Shown piece after piece: positions 34,338-43,536 of a stretch of 56,205 nt of DNA. Origin of the DNA: Candidatus Pacearchaeota archaeon (GTDB lineage: Archaea; Nanobdellota; Nanobdellia; Pacearchaeales; GW2011-AR1); the NCBI GenBank assembly GCA_018303855.1, contig JAGVXI010000009.1:1-56205 (forward strand), given 5' to 3'. Under the pieces are notes generated by a model, which made no database searches, was not told the DNA's origin, and was given only the letters and a program-made list of their open reading frames with translations. A program made the translations under genes and the position numbers. Every line of letters begins with the position of its first letter. Position 1 is the stretch's first letter.

Positions 34338-35525
34338 ATGGCAAAAGTATCACCAGTATCAATAAAGTATATGATACATGCAAATTTCTTAGCCGAGGGT
34401 GCATTAGAAAAACCTGATGTTATTGGCGCTTTATTTGGGCAGACAGAGGGGCTTTTAGGAAGCGATTTGGAAATGAGGGAACTTCAAAAAGAAGGCAAGA
34501 TTGGAAGGATTGAAGTTGAGCTGGAAACAAGGGACAAAAAAACAACCGGACACATCAGTATTCCAACTGCTCTTGACCAATCAGAAACAACTCTTATTGC
34601 AGCTGCTATTGAAACAATAGAGAGAATAGGGCCAAGTGATGCGCAAATAGAAGTTGAAAAAATTGAAGATGTTAGAGGAACTAAAAGAGATTACATTATT
34701 GAAAGAGCTAAAAAGCTTATGAGTCAAATTCATGGCTCTTCTGATTCAAGAGAAATCTCTAATACAGTCAAAACTTCAAGTAGAATGGCTCAGATACAGG
34801 AGTTTGGAAATGAAAAACTTCCTTGCGGGAACATTTCAGGCAATGAAGTAATTGTTGTTGAAGGTAGGGCAGATGTGCTTAATCTGCTGAGAAATGGAGT
34901 GAATAATGTAATTGCAATGAATGGCACTAAACTTCCAGAATCAATCAGAGAACTTAGCCAGGAAAAGCAGATAACTCTTTTTGTTGATGGAGACAGAGGC
35001 GGAAAGTTGATAATAAAAAATGTGCTTGACAATGCAAAAATTGACTCAATTGTTGTTGCACCTGATGGCAAAGAAGTTGAAGAACTGACTGGCAAGGAAA
35101 TTCTTATGACACTTAGAAAAAGAATTCCTGCCAGCAGGTTTTCTTTTAGAGAAAACCTGCATGAAAGAGGTTATGATGAAAAAGAGAATAATCTTGATAA
35201 ATCAGATAAAAATGAAGATGAAAACCCAATCAAAAAAATTAAATTGATGGAAGAAGATAAAAAAAAGCTAAAAAAGCTTTCTGATAATAACCATGGAAAA
35301 GGAAAAGCAATACTATTAAATGTTAATCTTGAAGAGATTAAAAAAGTTTCAACAAGAAACCTAATAAACACACTTAAAGAAATAAGAGAAAAAATATATG
35401 TGCTGATAATTGACGGCACTGTAACTTCTGGATTAATTGGTTTTGCAGAAAAAGCTGGATGCCAGGCAATTGTGGCAAAGAACTTCGCATCTGTTGATAC
35501 AAATATGGAATTGCTGAGTTTGTAA
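34338..35525 (+). CDS. dnaG: Archaeal DnaG (bacterial-type primase homologue)
   Basis: 395 residues. The N-terminal domain (IKYMIHANFLAEGALEKPDV, LFGQTEGLLG) is specific to archaeal DnaG. The Toprim catalytic domain has VIVVEGRADVLNLLRNG with the glutamate and, later, LFVDGDRGG with the acidic DxD. A charged linker leads to a C-terminal domain of NTLKEIREKIYVLIIDG type. Archaeal DnaG is associated with the RNA exosome and may have primase activity. GGAG lies about 10 nt before the ATG, a clear ribosome-binding site, unusual among these mostly leaderless genes. Confidence 0.94.
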   Translation: MAKVSPVSIKYMIHANFLAEGALEKPDVIGALFGQTEGLLGSDLEMRELQKEGKIGRIEVELETRDKKTTGHISIPTALDQSETTLIAAAIETIERIGPSDAQIEVEKIEDVRGTKRDYIIERAKKLMSQIHGSSDSREISNTVKTSSRMAQIQEFGNEKLPCGNISGNEVIVVEGRADVLNLLRNGVNNVIAMNGTKLPESIRELSQEKQITLFVDGDRGGKLIIKNVLDNAKIDSIVVAPDGKEVEELTGKEILMTLRKRIPASRFSFRENLHERGYDEKENNLDKSDKNEDENPIKKIKLMEEDKKKLKKLSDNNHGKGKAILLNVNLEEIKKVSTRNLINTLKEIREKIYVLIIDGTVTSGLIGFAEKAGCQAIVAKNFASVDTNMELLSL

Positions 35526-35666
35526 GCTCAGAGAGGTTACGTTGAGGCGTTTATCATTAAAAACAGAAAAGTTTAAATAGAAGTAAGATTAATCTTATTT
35601 AGCAAGAAAACCTTTTATGAGTTTTTTGGCTTATTAAAAATTAGACTAAACAAACAAAATTTTAAG

Positions 35667-35885
35667 ATGATAATCGATACAACTAAAATGAGTTCGAGAG
35701 GGCAGGTAGTTATACCTTTAGATATGCGAGAAGGCATAAAAGAAGGAGACAAACTTATTGTTATCAGAAAAGATAATGAGATTATATTAAAAAAATCAAT
35801 CCCAGAAAGTGCATTATGGTCTGAAAAATCTTTATCAAAAACTTGGCTGAACAAAAAGGAAGATGAAATATGGAAGGATTTGTAA
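35667..35885 (+). CDS. AbrB/SpoVT-family antitoxin
   Basis: 72 residues with the swapped-hairpin DNA-binding pattern KMSSRGQVVIPLDMREG, then GDKLIVIRKDNEIILKK. The C-terminal tail with several tryptophans (ALWSEK, KTWLN, EIWKDL) probably wraps the toxin. Its 3' end overlaps the MazF-like gene by 16 nt, the order expected of a toxin-antitoxin pair in which the antitoxin also represses the operon. TATA-like GTTTAAATAG lies upstream. Confidence 0.85.
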   Translation: MIIDTTKMSSRGQVVIPLDMREGIKEGDKLIVIRKDNEIILKKSIPESALWSEKSLSKTWLNKKEDEIWKDL

Positions 35886-36202
35886 AGAGGGACATAGTTG
35901 TTTTAGAGTTTCCTTTTTCAAATTTAATACAAGCCAAGAAAAGACCTTCTCTGATTATCAAAGTTCCAAAAGGAGATGATGCTATAGCCTGCCAGATAAC
36001 TGGAAGATCTTATGAAAAATTAGTTGAAATCCCGATAAAAAAAGAGGATTTTTATAAGGGAAGTTTAAAAGTTGAAAGTTATATTAGAATAGACAAAATA
36101 TTTTCTATTGAAAAATCATTAATTAAATACAAAGTAGGCTCATTAAAACAAGAAAAGTTTAATGAAGTAATTGATAGAATTTGTTCTTTTCTAAGGAATT
36201 GA
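35870..36202 (+). CDS. MazF/PemK-like toxin
   Basis: 110 residues beginning KRDIVVLEFPFSNLIQAKKRPSLII, whose parts RDIVVLEFPFS and KRPSLII are the usual first strands of MazF/PemK-type ribonucleases. ACQITGRSYEKLVEI and SYIRIDKIFSIE match later strands. The family cuts mRNA and stops growth when free of antitoxin. It overlaps the AbrB-type gene by 16 nt. Target sequence cannot be told. Confidence 0.82.
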   Translation: MEGFVKRDIVVLEFPFSNLIQAKKRPSLIIKVPKGDDAIACQITGRSYEKLVEIPIKKEDFYKGSLKVESYIRIDKIFSIEKSLIKYKVGSLKQEKFNEVIDRICSFLRN

Positions 36203-36413
36203 CTAAAATGAGTGAATTTAATCCTGATTGTTGACTAATCGTGGGGCATAAGTTTAAAGTCCATTGATTAATCAAACTAAATAGGTTATTAATTGATAAT
36301 ATACCACACTGGTTATAGACTTGGTTATGCCAATTATTACTTTTATATTTCTGATGTATTAAAAAATTAAGGGGAAACAATAATTTTAAATATCCCTTTC
36401 CCTATTTCCTATT

Positions 36414-36866
36414 ATGAATAAAAGAGGCATGAGCAAGACATTTATAGTTATTATGCTTGCAATCATAGCAATACTTGCAGTATATTTTACGTTCTTTTTT
36501 TATTACAAATGCACTGATACTGATTGCTTTAGGGCTCATCAGGAAAAATGCTCAAAAACAAAATTTATAAATGACGCCCAGGATGCAACATGGGGTTATG
36601 CAATAAAAGGAAAAAGCAGCGGGCAATGCAAAATTGAGGTAGAATTAGTGCAGATTAAGCAGGGCGAAAAAACTCTTGAGGAATTAGAAGGGAATAAAAT
36701 GCTTTGTTATCTGCCTTTAGGCAATACTGCAAATCCTGAAGCAGACATTTCAAAATGCCATGGATTGCTTAAAGAAAAATTGCAGGAAACAATAATAAAC
36801 AAACTGCATTCTTACATATTGAGTAGTGTTGGAGAAATCAGTGAAGAATTTAAAAAAGTGATTTGA
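36414..36866 (+). CDS. Membrane-anchored protein with pilin-like N-terminus
   Basis: 150 residues starting MNKRGMSKTFIVIMLAIIAI: a short basic stretch with KRG and then a hydrophobic helix, like the class III signal of archaeal pilins. The external part holds five or more cysteines (CTDTDCF, KCSK, GQCK, CYL, KCHG) that could form disulfides. Not a recognised family. It may be an anchored surface protein or a pilin-like subunit; the KRG site is weaker evidence than in the 7486-7965 protein. Confidence 0.55.
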   Translation: MNKRGMSKTFIVIMLAIIAILAVYFTFFFYYKCTDTDCFRAHQEKCSKTKFINDAQDATWGYAIKGKSSGQCKIEVELVQIKQGEKTLEELEGNKMLCYLPLGNTANPEADISKCHGLLKEKLQETIINKLHSYILSSVGEISEEFKKVI

Positions 36867-36873
36867 TACTAAG

Positions 36874-37089
36874 TTATTGCGGAAGCCCTTGGTTTAAAGT
36901 GTAAGTTATTTTTGTTCCTTCACCATGTATTTCAGCAATTTGCAAGGTTCCATCTGAATCATCTGGCAAATCATGAGCCATTTCTTCAAGAGCTTCTCTA
37001 AAAGATTTCACTGTTTTTACAGCTTTGAAATCCCATGTTGTTCCCATATAAACTTCAATCATGCTGTCTTTCTTATCAAGAGATACCAT
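36874..37089 (-). CDS. Small hypothetical protein
   Basis: 71 soluble acidic residues with no recognised domain: IEVYMGTTWDFKAVKTVKSF, then EALEEMAHDLPDDSDG and a strand-like C-terminus. It converges with the previous gene with 7 nt between. TATA-like ATTTAAACATTT (reverse strand) is near its start. Confidence 0.45.
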   Translation of the reverse strand: MVSLDKKDSMIEVYMGTTWDFKAVKTVKSFREALEEMAHDLPDDSDGTLQIAEIHGEGTKITYTLNQGLPQ

Positions 37090-37297
37090 AATCTTAATTT
37101 TGCAGGACCATATTTAAACATTTGCTTTTATTTTAAACCCAAAATTATTTGAATGGCATAAAAATTTTAATAAATCTTCATTGGTTGCAATTAGATAATT
37201 CTTAAGTTAATATAGTATTATTCTGTAATAAAACAAAATTTATAACAAATAATCCAAGTTGATTTAATGTATCCTTGCCCGCTTAAATTGATATTTT

Positions 37298-37410
37298 GCA
37301 GGTAAATAACAAATTAAAACTTGAAAAAACTATAAATAAAATTCCCGTCGGTAAAATAACTTTTTTACCTGCTTAAAAAAATGTTACTGGTTGTTACTTA
37401 CAATAAGTAA
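37298..37410. promoter_or_regulatory. Repeat-rich region upstream of the S-layer promoter
   Basis: GGTAAATAAC (37301-37310) and GGTAAAATAAC (37350-37360) are near-identical direct repeats. GCAGGTAAA (37298-37306) pairs with TTTACCTGC (37364-37372), while GGTAAAA (37350-37356) pairs with the overlapping TTTTACC (37363-37369), so the pairings compete. TTACTTA-CAA-TAAGTAA (37394-37410) is a perfect palindrome. All lie 45-160 nt before the TATA box. They look like operator sites. Nothing else is seen in 37090-37456. Confidence 0.5.
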
Positions 37411-37456
37411 ATTAAATGCAACTATGAAATTAATGTTGTATGTTGTCACCATAAAG

Positions 37457-37464
37457 TTTATAAA
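37457..37464 (+). promoter_or_regulatory. TATA box of the S-layer-like gene
   Basis: TTTATAAA with an upstream A-rich BRE-like stretch (CATAAAG). Transcription is expected to start near 37485-37490, only about 10 nt before the mini-ORF ATG at 37496. Confidence 0.65.
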
Positions 37465-37495
37465 CGAATTTTAGCTGTTGAGACTAACTAAATAT

Positions 37496-37513
37496 ATGAA
37501 AAACTTAAGATGA
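37496..37513 (+). CDS. Five-codon leader mini-ORF of the S-layer-like gene
   Basis: ATG AAA AAC TTA AGA TGA encodes MKNLR. The TGA (37511-37513) overlaps the main ATG (37510-37512) as ATGA. With transcription starting just upstream, ribosomes could begin on this mini-ORF in a near-leaderless way and then reinitiate on the main gene. Confidence 0.4.
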   Translation: MKNLR

Positions 37514-38805
37514 GAACCAAAATTTTATTGGTTTCTTTGGTAACACTTGCAATCACTTTGGCTCTTTTGAGTGCTGTGACTGCACAAATCGCAGATAACG
37601 TTAATGTAAAAGTTAATGACTTGTGGGTTTATGTAGAAGGTACAGGTCCAGTTGGTAGTAATGTAAGCGTTAGAGCTGGAGAAACAATTTCTGTTAAAGT
37701 AACTTTTACTGCAAATGAAAGTGCAGATAAAGTTAGAGTAAAAGCAGAAATTGAAGGCGACAGAGATGTTGATGCTGAAACTTCAGAATTCAGTGTTGAA
37801 GCTGAAACAAGATATAGCAAGACATTGAAGCTTACAGTTCCTTTTGAATTGAAGGATGAATTAAGCGATAAATTAGAGCTTAACATTGAAATTGAAAGCG
37901 ACAGTGATGCAGCTGATTGGGACAATGGTGGAGCTGAAGTTGCTACATTAAGAGTTCAAAGAGAAACTTTTGAAGCTTCAATTAAGTCAATTGAAACACC
38001 TCAAAGTGTTGAAGCTGGGCAAACATTGCCAGTTGATGTGGTTTTGAAAAGCACAGGTTATAATGACTTGGATGATGTGTATGTAACTGCATCTATACCT
38101 GCTTTGGGTGTTAAGAGAACAGCTTATTTCGGTGACTTAGTTGCTCTTGAATGCACAGATGATGACGACACTGCAGAAGAAAACTATGGTGTTGCACTTC
38201 CATTTGATAGAAGCTGTGATGAAGATGACATTGACACTGTTAGCGGAAGAATCTATCTTGAACTTCCAGATGAAGCAGCAGAAGGTGTTTATACAATTGA
38301 AGTTAAAGCTTCAAATGATGACACTGAATCTAGTGCTACAGCACAAGTTATTGTAAGAGCAATCGGCTCAAGCGATGTTATCGCTACAGTAACTGGTAGA
38401 ACTGTTGCTGCTGGAGAAAATGCTGTGTACAGCGTATTAATTATAAACCCAACAAGCAAGTTGGCTGTTTATAGAATTGTACCAGAAGCTTCAAGTGACC
38501 TAAGTGTTAGCGCAAGCGAAACTGTTGTTGCTGTTCCTGCTGGTTCAAGCAAGACAGTTGAAGTAACTGCAAAGTCTGACGTTGAGGGAGCATATAACTT
38601 TAATGTTAGTGTTTTCTCAGGCGAAGAACTTGTTAAAGCAGTTGCACTTAGTGCTAATGTAGAAGGTAAGAAAACAGTTGCCAGTCCAGTTACAGTACTT
38701 ACAGTAGTTTTAGCAATAATTTTTATTGTATTGCTAATTGTATTGTTTGTATTAGTTGGAAAGAAACCTGAAAAAGCTGAAGAATTCGGAGAAAGTTATT
38801 ACTAA
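37510..38805 (+). CDS. S-layer-like surface protein, single C-terminal membrane anchor
   Basis: 431 residues: a signal peptide ending SAVTAQ (about residue 26), an external region of Ig-like/COG1361 repeats very rich in Asp, Glu, Val, Ser and Thr, two nearby Cys (ECTDDD, SCDED), and a C-terminal membrane helix (about 395-417) followed by KKPEKAEEFGESYY. This layout is typical of the presumed main S-layer protein of several DPANN lineages. High expression is suggested by the strong TATA box, even codon use and the long T-rich terminator. The start is joined to a mini-ORF by an ATGA overlap. Confidence 0.78.
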   Translation: MRTKILLVSLVTLAITLALLSAVTAQIADNVNVKVNDLWVYVEGTGPVGSNVSVRAGETISVKVTFTANESADKVRVKAEIEGDRDVDAETSEFSVEAETRYSKTLKLTVPFELKDELSDKLELNIEIESDSDAADWDNGGAEVATLRVQRETFEASIKSIETPQSVEAGQTLPVDVVLKSTGYNDLDDVYVTASIPALGVKRTAYFGDLVALECTDDDDTAEENYGVALPFDRSCDEDDIDTVSGRIYLELPDEAAEGVYTIEVKASNDDTESSATAQVIVRAIGSSDVIATVTGRTVAAGENAVYSVLIINPTSKLAVYRIVPEASSDLSVSASETVVAVPAGSSKTVEVTAKSDVEGAYNFNVSVFSGEELVKAVALSANVEGKKTVASPVTVLTVVLAIIFIVLLIVLFVLVGKKPEKAEEFGESYY

Positions 38806-38810
38806 CTTTC

Positions 38811-38868
38811 CTTTTTTATTTTTTTATTTTTAATTTTTTAATTTTTCTTTTATTTTTATTTTTTTAAT
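38811..38868 (+). terminator. T-rich terminator after the S-layer-like gene
   Basis: Six or more runs of five to seven T within about 58 nt on the coding strand, directly after the stop codon, with no hairpin. This is the classic archaeal intrinsic terminator. The following 240 nt to the pcm gene are gene-free. Confidence 0.8.
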
Positions 38869-39104
38869 ATGCTAGTTAGTACACTCGCAAGTTCGTGCGG
38901 TTAAACTATTGTATTAATATATTTATAATATACGTTAATGATAAAAACCAGTATTAATCTAACTTAGATTGCTTCATGATTAATATTTAACAATAAACCC
39001 CATCATAACAATTTAACTATATTTTACATTAAGAATTAGCTAACAATCTATGGTTCAATGTTTAACATAATATGACTAACCTTAATTTTTACAATTAAAA
39101 ATCT

Positions 39105-39749
39105 TCAACCCTCAACAAACGGCACAAAGATAAAGCCCGGAATGTCTCTCTGAACCTTCAATTCCCCTTTAATCTTTTGAAATACCACTAGTGATTGCCC
39201 AATGTCATGCACAGTATTTAGAGGAGCAACTAAAAGCCCGTTTTCTTTTAATTGGGTTTCAAGTGCTGTTGGAATCTTATCAAGTGCTGCGCTCATTATA
39301 ATCCTATCATAAGGAGAATTCTCATCTAACCCTAAATGGCCATTTCTATTATAAACCGTAATATTATTATAATCAGTTAATTTTAAATTATCTTTTGATT
39401 TTTCAGCAAGCTCTTCAATTACCTCTATGCCGTAAACCTCACCCTTTTTCCCCACTAATTCAGACATTAAAGCTAAAACATAGCCACATCCAGAGCCAAC
39501 TTCAAGAACTTTCTGACTATCTTTTAAGTCTAACAAGTTTAACATTAAAGCAATTGTATACGGCTGGGAAATTGTTTGTCCATAACCAATTTGAAGCGGA
39601 TAATCTTTATATGCCTCATTTTCCAGCTTAGAAGGGATAAAATTTTCCCTCTTAACTTTATCAAATGCTGATACAATTTTTTCAGAGAAACCGCGAATTC
39701 TTAAGCTATCTAAAAGAGCATTTTTTTGATTCAAAATATTATTAACCAT
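39105..39749 (-). CDS. pcm: Protein-L-isoaspartate O-methyltransferase
   Basis: 214 residues. FIPSKLENEAYKDYPLQIGY and GQTISQPYTIALML form the substrate-binding signature of the family; KVLEVGSGCGYVLALMSEL is the S-adenosylmethionine-binding motif I. It methylates isoaspartyl residues in damaged proteins to start their repair. Length is normal. A stand-alone gene with about 290 gene-free nt upstream. Confidence 0.95.
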   Translation of the reverse strand: MVNNILNQKNALLDSLRIRGFSEKIVSAFDKVKRENFIPSKLENEAYKDYPLQIGYGQTISQPYTIALMLNLLDLKDSQKVLEVGSGCGYVLALMSELVGKKGEVYGIEVIEELAEKSKDNLKLTDYNNITVYNRNGHLGLDENSPYDRIIMSAALDKIPTALETQLKENGLLVAPLNTVHDIGQSLVVFQKIKGELKVQRDIPGFIFVPFVEG

Positions 39750-40041
39750 AATTTTAAATGTAATTCAAACTTTAAATAATTAGTGGGTAATATTTTGTTA
39801 AAAAGGAAAATTAGCTAATATAGATAAGCACAATACCACCAACATTTTTATGGATTAAGCGATTTATTTTATTTTAATGTTAGTAAACCTATAATTAAAA
39901 TTATTGATTAACCCCTGATAAGAATCTTATATTCAAACTAAATAATGAATATACTAGAATAATCATTAAATCCACTTAACAATAAAGAGTATTCTCCCCA
40001 TAAACAAAACTTTTATTAGTCTCTGCATCCCTTTATTTTCA

Positions 40042-40533
40042 ATGGAAAACGCAGAATTTGAGCCAGACAAAACACTTTATATCATAGATTCATTCCGCCC
40101 TTGTAAAGGACGCTTATGGAAACTTATTGGACTTCATAAAAGAACGCACAGGGAAATACTTGGTTTTAACCAGATGTCAGAAAGAATACAAACTATTACA
40201 TTAGGATTTGTGCAAAATATAAATCGTTGGAACAGATTTAAAAAAACTGAAGAAGAATACAGGCATTACCAGAAAAAAATTTGCGAGGATTTAGAAGAAC
40301 TATCATATGAAGTATTTAAATACCCACTTGTTAGGCAGTTAATATTCTGGGATCAAGAAAGTTCCAGGTTATATGGGCGATTAGAAATTAGAAATGAGAA
40401 TAGAGAAATATCTAGATTTGTAAAAATGCCTTGGGATTTAACTCGTGAAGAAATAATAGCACAAATGAAAGAAGAAATTGAAAAAGAAGGAGCTAAAAAT
40501 AATCTTATACCTTCAGGCTCACAATTTTGCTGA
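40042..40533 (+). CDS. Hypothetical protein overlapping the smc 3' end
   Basis: 163 charged soluble residues, helical in the middle (FKKTEEEYRHYQKKICEDL), with an early YIIDSFRPCKGRLWKL block. Not recognised. Its last 29 nt overlap, on the opposite strand, the 3' end of the SMC-like gene. It has an AT-rich promoter region with TTTTATTAG before the start. Confidence 0.5.
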   Translation: MENAEFEPDKTLYIIDSFRPCKGRLWKLIGLHKRTHREILGFNQMSERIQTITLGFVQNINRWNRFKKTEEEYRHYQKKICEDLEELSYEVFKYPLVRQLIFWDQESSRLYGRLEIRNENREISRFVKMPWDLTREEIIAQMKEEIEKEGAKNNLIPSGSQFC

Positions 40534-43363
40534 CTCCATCATGCATGCTCACACCATAAAGATTAGCTGCACTGCTTATTACCTCATCATTGTGAGTTAC
40601 AATAATATACTGCCCTCTTGTCATGTATTTTTTGAGCAATCCTGCAAGTCTTTCTGAATTTCTTTTGTCCAAAGCTGCATCTACTTCATCAAGAACATAA
40701 AATTGGTATGGACGATATTCCTGAATTGCAAAAATAAGCGAGAGAGCTACGATTGTTTGCTCGCCGCCAGAAAGAGAAGTGACATCGAAATATTTTCCCT
40801 GTCCTACTTTAACAATAATGCCAACTCCTGCTTCAAAAGGCTCTTTTTGATTTTCCACTTCAAGAAAGACATACCCTTTTGTGCTTAATTGAGCAAAATT
40901 CCTTGAAAAAAGCTCGTTCAGGTCATTTAATGTTTTCATGAAAGTTTTTTTCTTTTTTACATCAATTTCGTGGATAATCTTAGCTATTTTTTCTTTTTCT
41001 TTTTCAATAATTCCTGCTTTGTCTTTCACTATATCATACTCTTTCTTAACAGAATCATAAACTTCCAGTGAACGAAGATTAACTGTTCCAATTTTTGACA
41101 AAATTTCCTGCGTGCTCTGGAGTTTCTGAACAAGCGCGTCTCTTGGAGCTTTGATTATTTCAATAAGAGAATAAGAAGCTATGTCTATTTTGAGATTTTC
41201 CTGTTCTGCATCAACTCTTGCCTTCTCTATTTTTAAATTGTTTGACTCATGCTCAACCATTCTTGCTTCATTTTCTTTGCTTAACTTCTCTGCCTCATTT
41301 TGCCTTATTTTGTCCTGGAGAAAATCACGCTCTGCAATCAACATCTTAAACTTTTTAGTAAGTTCTTGCTCTTGCTCTGTTCTATCAGAAAGCAAAGCTT
41401 CTTTTTCCTCAAAGTTTTGCCTAGCTGATTTAAGCTCTTCATTAAAATCTTCTTCATCCCTAAAAATTTGCTTTAACAGAATTTTGGCTCTTTCAAGCTC
41501 GCGCTGCTTAAATGAAATGTCAGAATCAAGAGTTTCCTCAGACATCATCGCTATTTCCTGGACTTCTATTCTTAATGTTTCATATTTCTGCTCGATATTT
41601 AAATCTTCATCAAATTGTTTTTCAAGGGAGTTTTTCCTCTGCTCAATTGACTGCATTTCCTGGCTAGTTTTGTCTATTTTTTCCTGCATGTATTTAATCT
41701 GCTCTTTTTTGTCATAAATATGGGAAAGCTTTATTAAATCTGATTCTCTTTTGTTCATCTCAGAGTTTATATTTTCAAGATTTTCAACTAATTTTATTCT
41801 TTGTTTCTGCATTTCTTTTATTTGAGCCTGAGCATTTTGTATTTTTTTTGCCAAATCTTCAATTTTTGGGGCAGTTTCAGTGTGTATTGATTTAATATGC
41901 TCTGCTGTAATTTTGCTTTTACATAGAGGGCAGGTATCCATTTTTGAGATGTCTTGTTTTAGCCTATTTAACTTAAAACTTTCGTGCTCAGATACATTGG
42001 TTATTTTTTCTAACTCAGCCTCTTCTTTATTTATTTTTTCTAACTCAAGTTTACTTTTAGATAATAAATAATGAAGCTCAGTTAGCTTTGCCTGGTTGGA
42101 TTTTTTATCAAAAAGCTCTGCTGAAAGAGAATCTATCTGCCTAAGCAAAAGCTCTGATTCTTTTTTATGCCCATTCAAAGCAATTTCTTTATCCTGGGCT
42201 CTTTCTCTAATGGATTTTAATTCAGATTTAACCATATAGAATTTTTTCCTTCTGTCTTCCAAAATTTCAAGCTCTTTTTTCTTTTTTTCTAATTCTTTTT
42301 CTTTTTTCTGCAGGCTTGGAGAAGATTTTTGCAATTCTTTTAGCGCAAGCTCATTTTCTGATATGCTTTGCTTAATATCTTTTTTTTGCCTGCCTATTTC
42401 TTCAAGTTTAGCCTCATAATTCTCTATTTTCACATTTAATCCTGCTAATTCTGCCCTTATCTCTGCTATCTCCCTATTAAGCGCCTCTTGCTCCAACCCA
42501 GTAGATTTTTTAATAGTTTCATTTATTGATTTGATTTTAACCTCTAAACTAGAAATGCCTGCCTGAATTTGCGTTGTAATTTTTCTTGCCTTATCAATTG
42601 CTTTGTTTTTATCCTCTATGTCTGCATTAATTTTGTCTATCTCTTTTTGTTTTTTGCTTATGTCAGAGTTTATTATGCTCGCCTTGTATCTCTTAACATT
42701 GTGCTCAAGTTTTTTATACCGTAATGCCTGCTGTCTCTCTTTTTCAAGATTATTAAGGTAAGCTGTCCTCTCGCGCAAGATAGCTGATATCTCCTTTAGC
42801 CTTTCTTCTGTTTTTTCAAGTTCGCGCAAAGCTTTTTCTTTTCTTACCTCATAAACTGAGATTCCAGAAACTTCTTCTATCACTTTTCTTCTTTCTTCTG
42901 TATGCATTTTCACAAAATTCTGTATTTCTCCCTGCAGAATAATATTAAATCCGTGAGGGTCAATTCCTGCCTGGGCCAATAAAACCAGAACTTCTTGGCG
43001 CGTCTTTATATCATCATTAATTTTATACACGCTCTGCCCGTTTTTTCTTACAATCCTCCTTATTGATATTTCAGGCTTGTTTATTGCAAAAAGTTTATCT
43101 GAGTTATCAATTATGAGTTCAACATATGCTTCTCTTGCAGGGGGAATTGCTTTTGTGCCAGAAAAGATTAAATTGCTTGCTTTTGCTGCCCTGATTGATT
43201 TGATACTTAATCTGCCTAAAACAAAGCATAACGCGTCTGTAATATTGCTTTTACCGCTTCCATTTGGACCAAGAATAACATTAATCTGCGGGGTAAAAGG
43301 AAGTTCTGTCTTGCGCACAAAACTCTTAAAACCATGCATCACCAGTTTTTTTAGATAAGCCAT
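40505..43363 (-). CDS. SMC-like ATPase with a zinc hook in place of the hinge
   Basis: 952 residues. The ends are SMC-type: FKSFVRKTELPF and Walker A GPNGSGKSN at about 32-40; signature LSGGEQ and Walker B FYVLDEVDAALD near the C-terminus; VTHNDEV as the switch histidine. Two long coiled coils connect them. At the centre, near residue 478, there is CPLC followed by KSKITAEHI, a Rad50-type zinc hook, and I find no SMC hinge domain. True SMCs are about 1170 residues with a hinge; this is shorter. It could act in chromosome organisation or DNA repair. The start at 43363 gives the normal MAYLKKLVMHGFKSF beginning. Confidence 0.88.
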   Translation of the reverse strand: MAYLKKLVMHGFKSFVRKTELPFTPQINVILGPNGSGKSNITDALCFVLGRLSIKSIRAAKASNLIFSGTKAIPPAREAYVELIIDNSDKLFAINKPEISIRRIVRKNGQSVYKINDDIKTRQEVLVLLAQAGIDPHGFNIILQGEIQNFVKMHTEERRKVIEEVSGISVYEVRKEKALRELEKTEERLKEISAILRERTAYLNNLEKERQQALRYKKLEHNVKRYKASIINSDISKKQKEIDKINADIEDKNKAIDKARKITTQIQAGISSLEVKIKSINETIKKSTGLEQEALNREIAEIRAELAGLNVKIENYEAKLEEIGRQKKDIKQSISENELALKELQKSSPSLQKKEKELEKKKKELEILEDRRKKFYMVKSELKSIRERAQDKEIALNGHKKESELLLRQIDSLSAELFDKKSNQAKLTELHYLLSKSKLELEKINKEEAELEKITNVSEHESFKLNRLKQDISKMDTCPLCKSKITAEHIKSIHTETAPKIEDLAKKIQNAQAQIKEMQKQRIKLVENLENINSEMNKRESDLIKLSHIYDKKEQIKYMQEKIDKTSQEMQSIEQRKNSLEKQFDEDLNIEQKYETLRIEVQEIAMMSEETLDSDISFKQRELERAKILLKQIFRDEEDFNEELKSARQNFEEKEALLSDRTEQEQELTKKFKMLIAERDFLQDKIRQNEAEKLSKENEARMVEHESNNLKIEKARVDAEQENLKIDIASYSLIEIIKAPRDALVQKLQSTQEILSKIGTVNLRSLEVYDSVKKEYDIVKDKAGIIEKEKEKIAKIIHEIDVKKKKTFMKTLNDLNELFSRNFAQLSTKGYVFLEVENQKEPFEAGVGIIVKVGQGKYFDVTSLSGGEQTIVALSLIFAIQEYRPYQFYVLDEVDAALDKRNSERLAGLLKKYMTRGQYIIVTHNDEVISSAANLYGVSMHDGVSKIVSLKV

Positions 43364-43536
43364 GAAGCATAGAATTATGAGAAGTTTTTAAAGTTTAATA
43401 TAGTGAATAAATCCAATAGCAAGATTTAGATTTAACAAATAATAGCTTACCCTACTCACATTTAGCTTGTTATAACCAACAACCACCAAGTTTTATCATT
43501 AACTGATTTTTTTAGGGTATTGGAATACATGATTTT

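Noticed and set aside
41181-41717. 178-residue plus-strand ORF rich in Ser, Leu, Phe and Cys
   Set aside because: Antisense shadow of the coiled-coil part of the SMC-like gene; composition is the complement of Glu/Lys/Gln codons.
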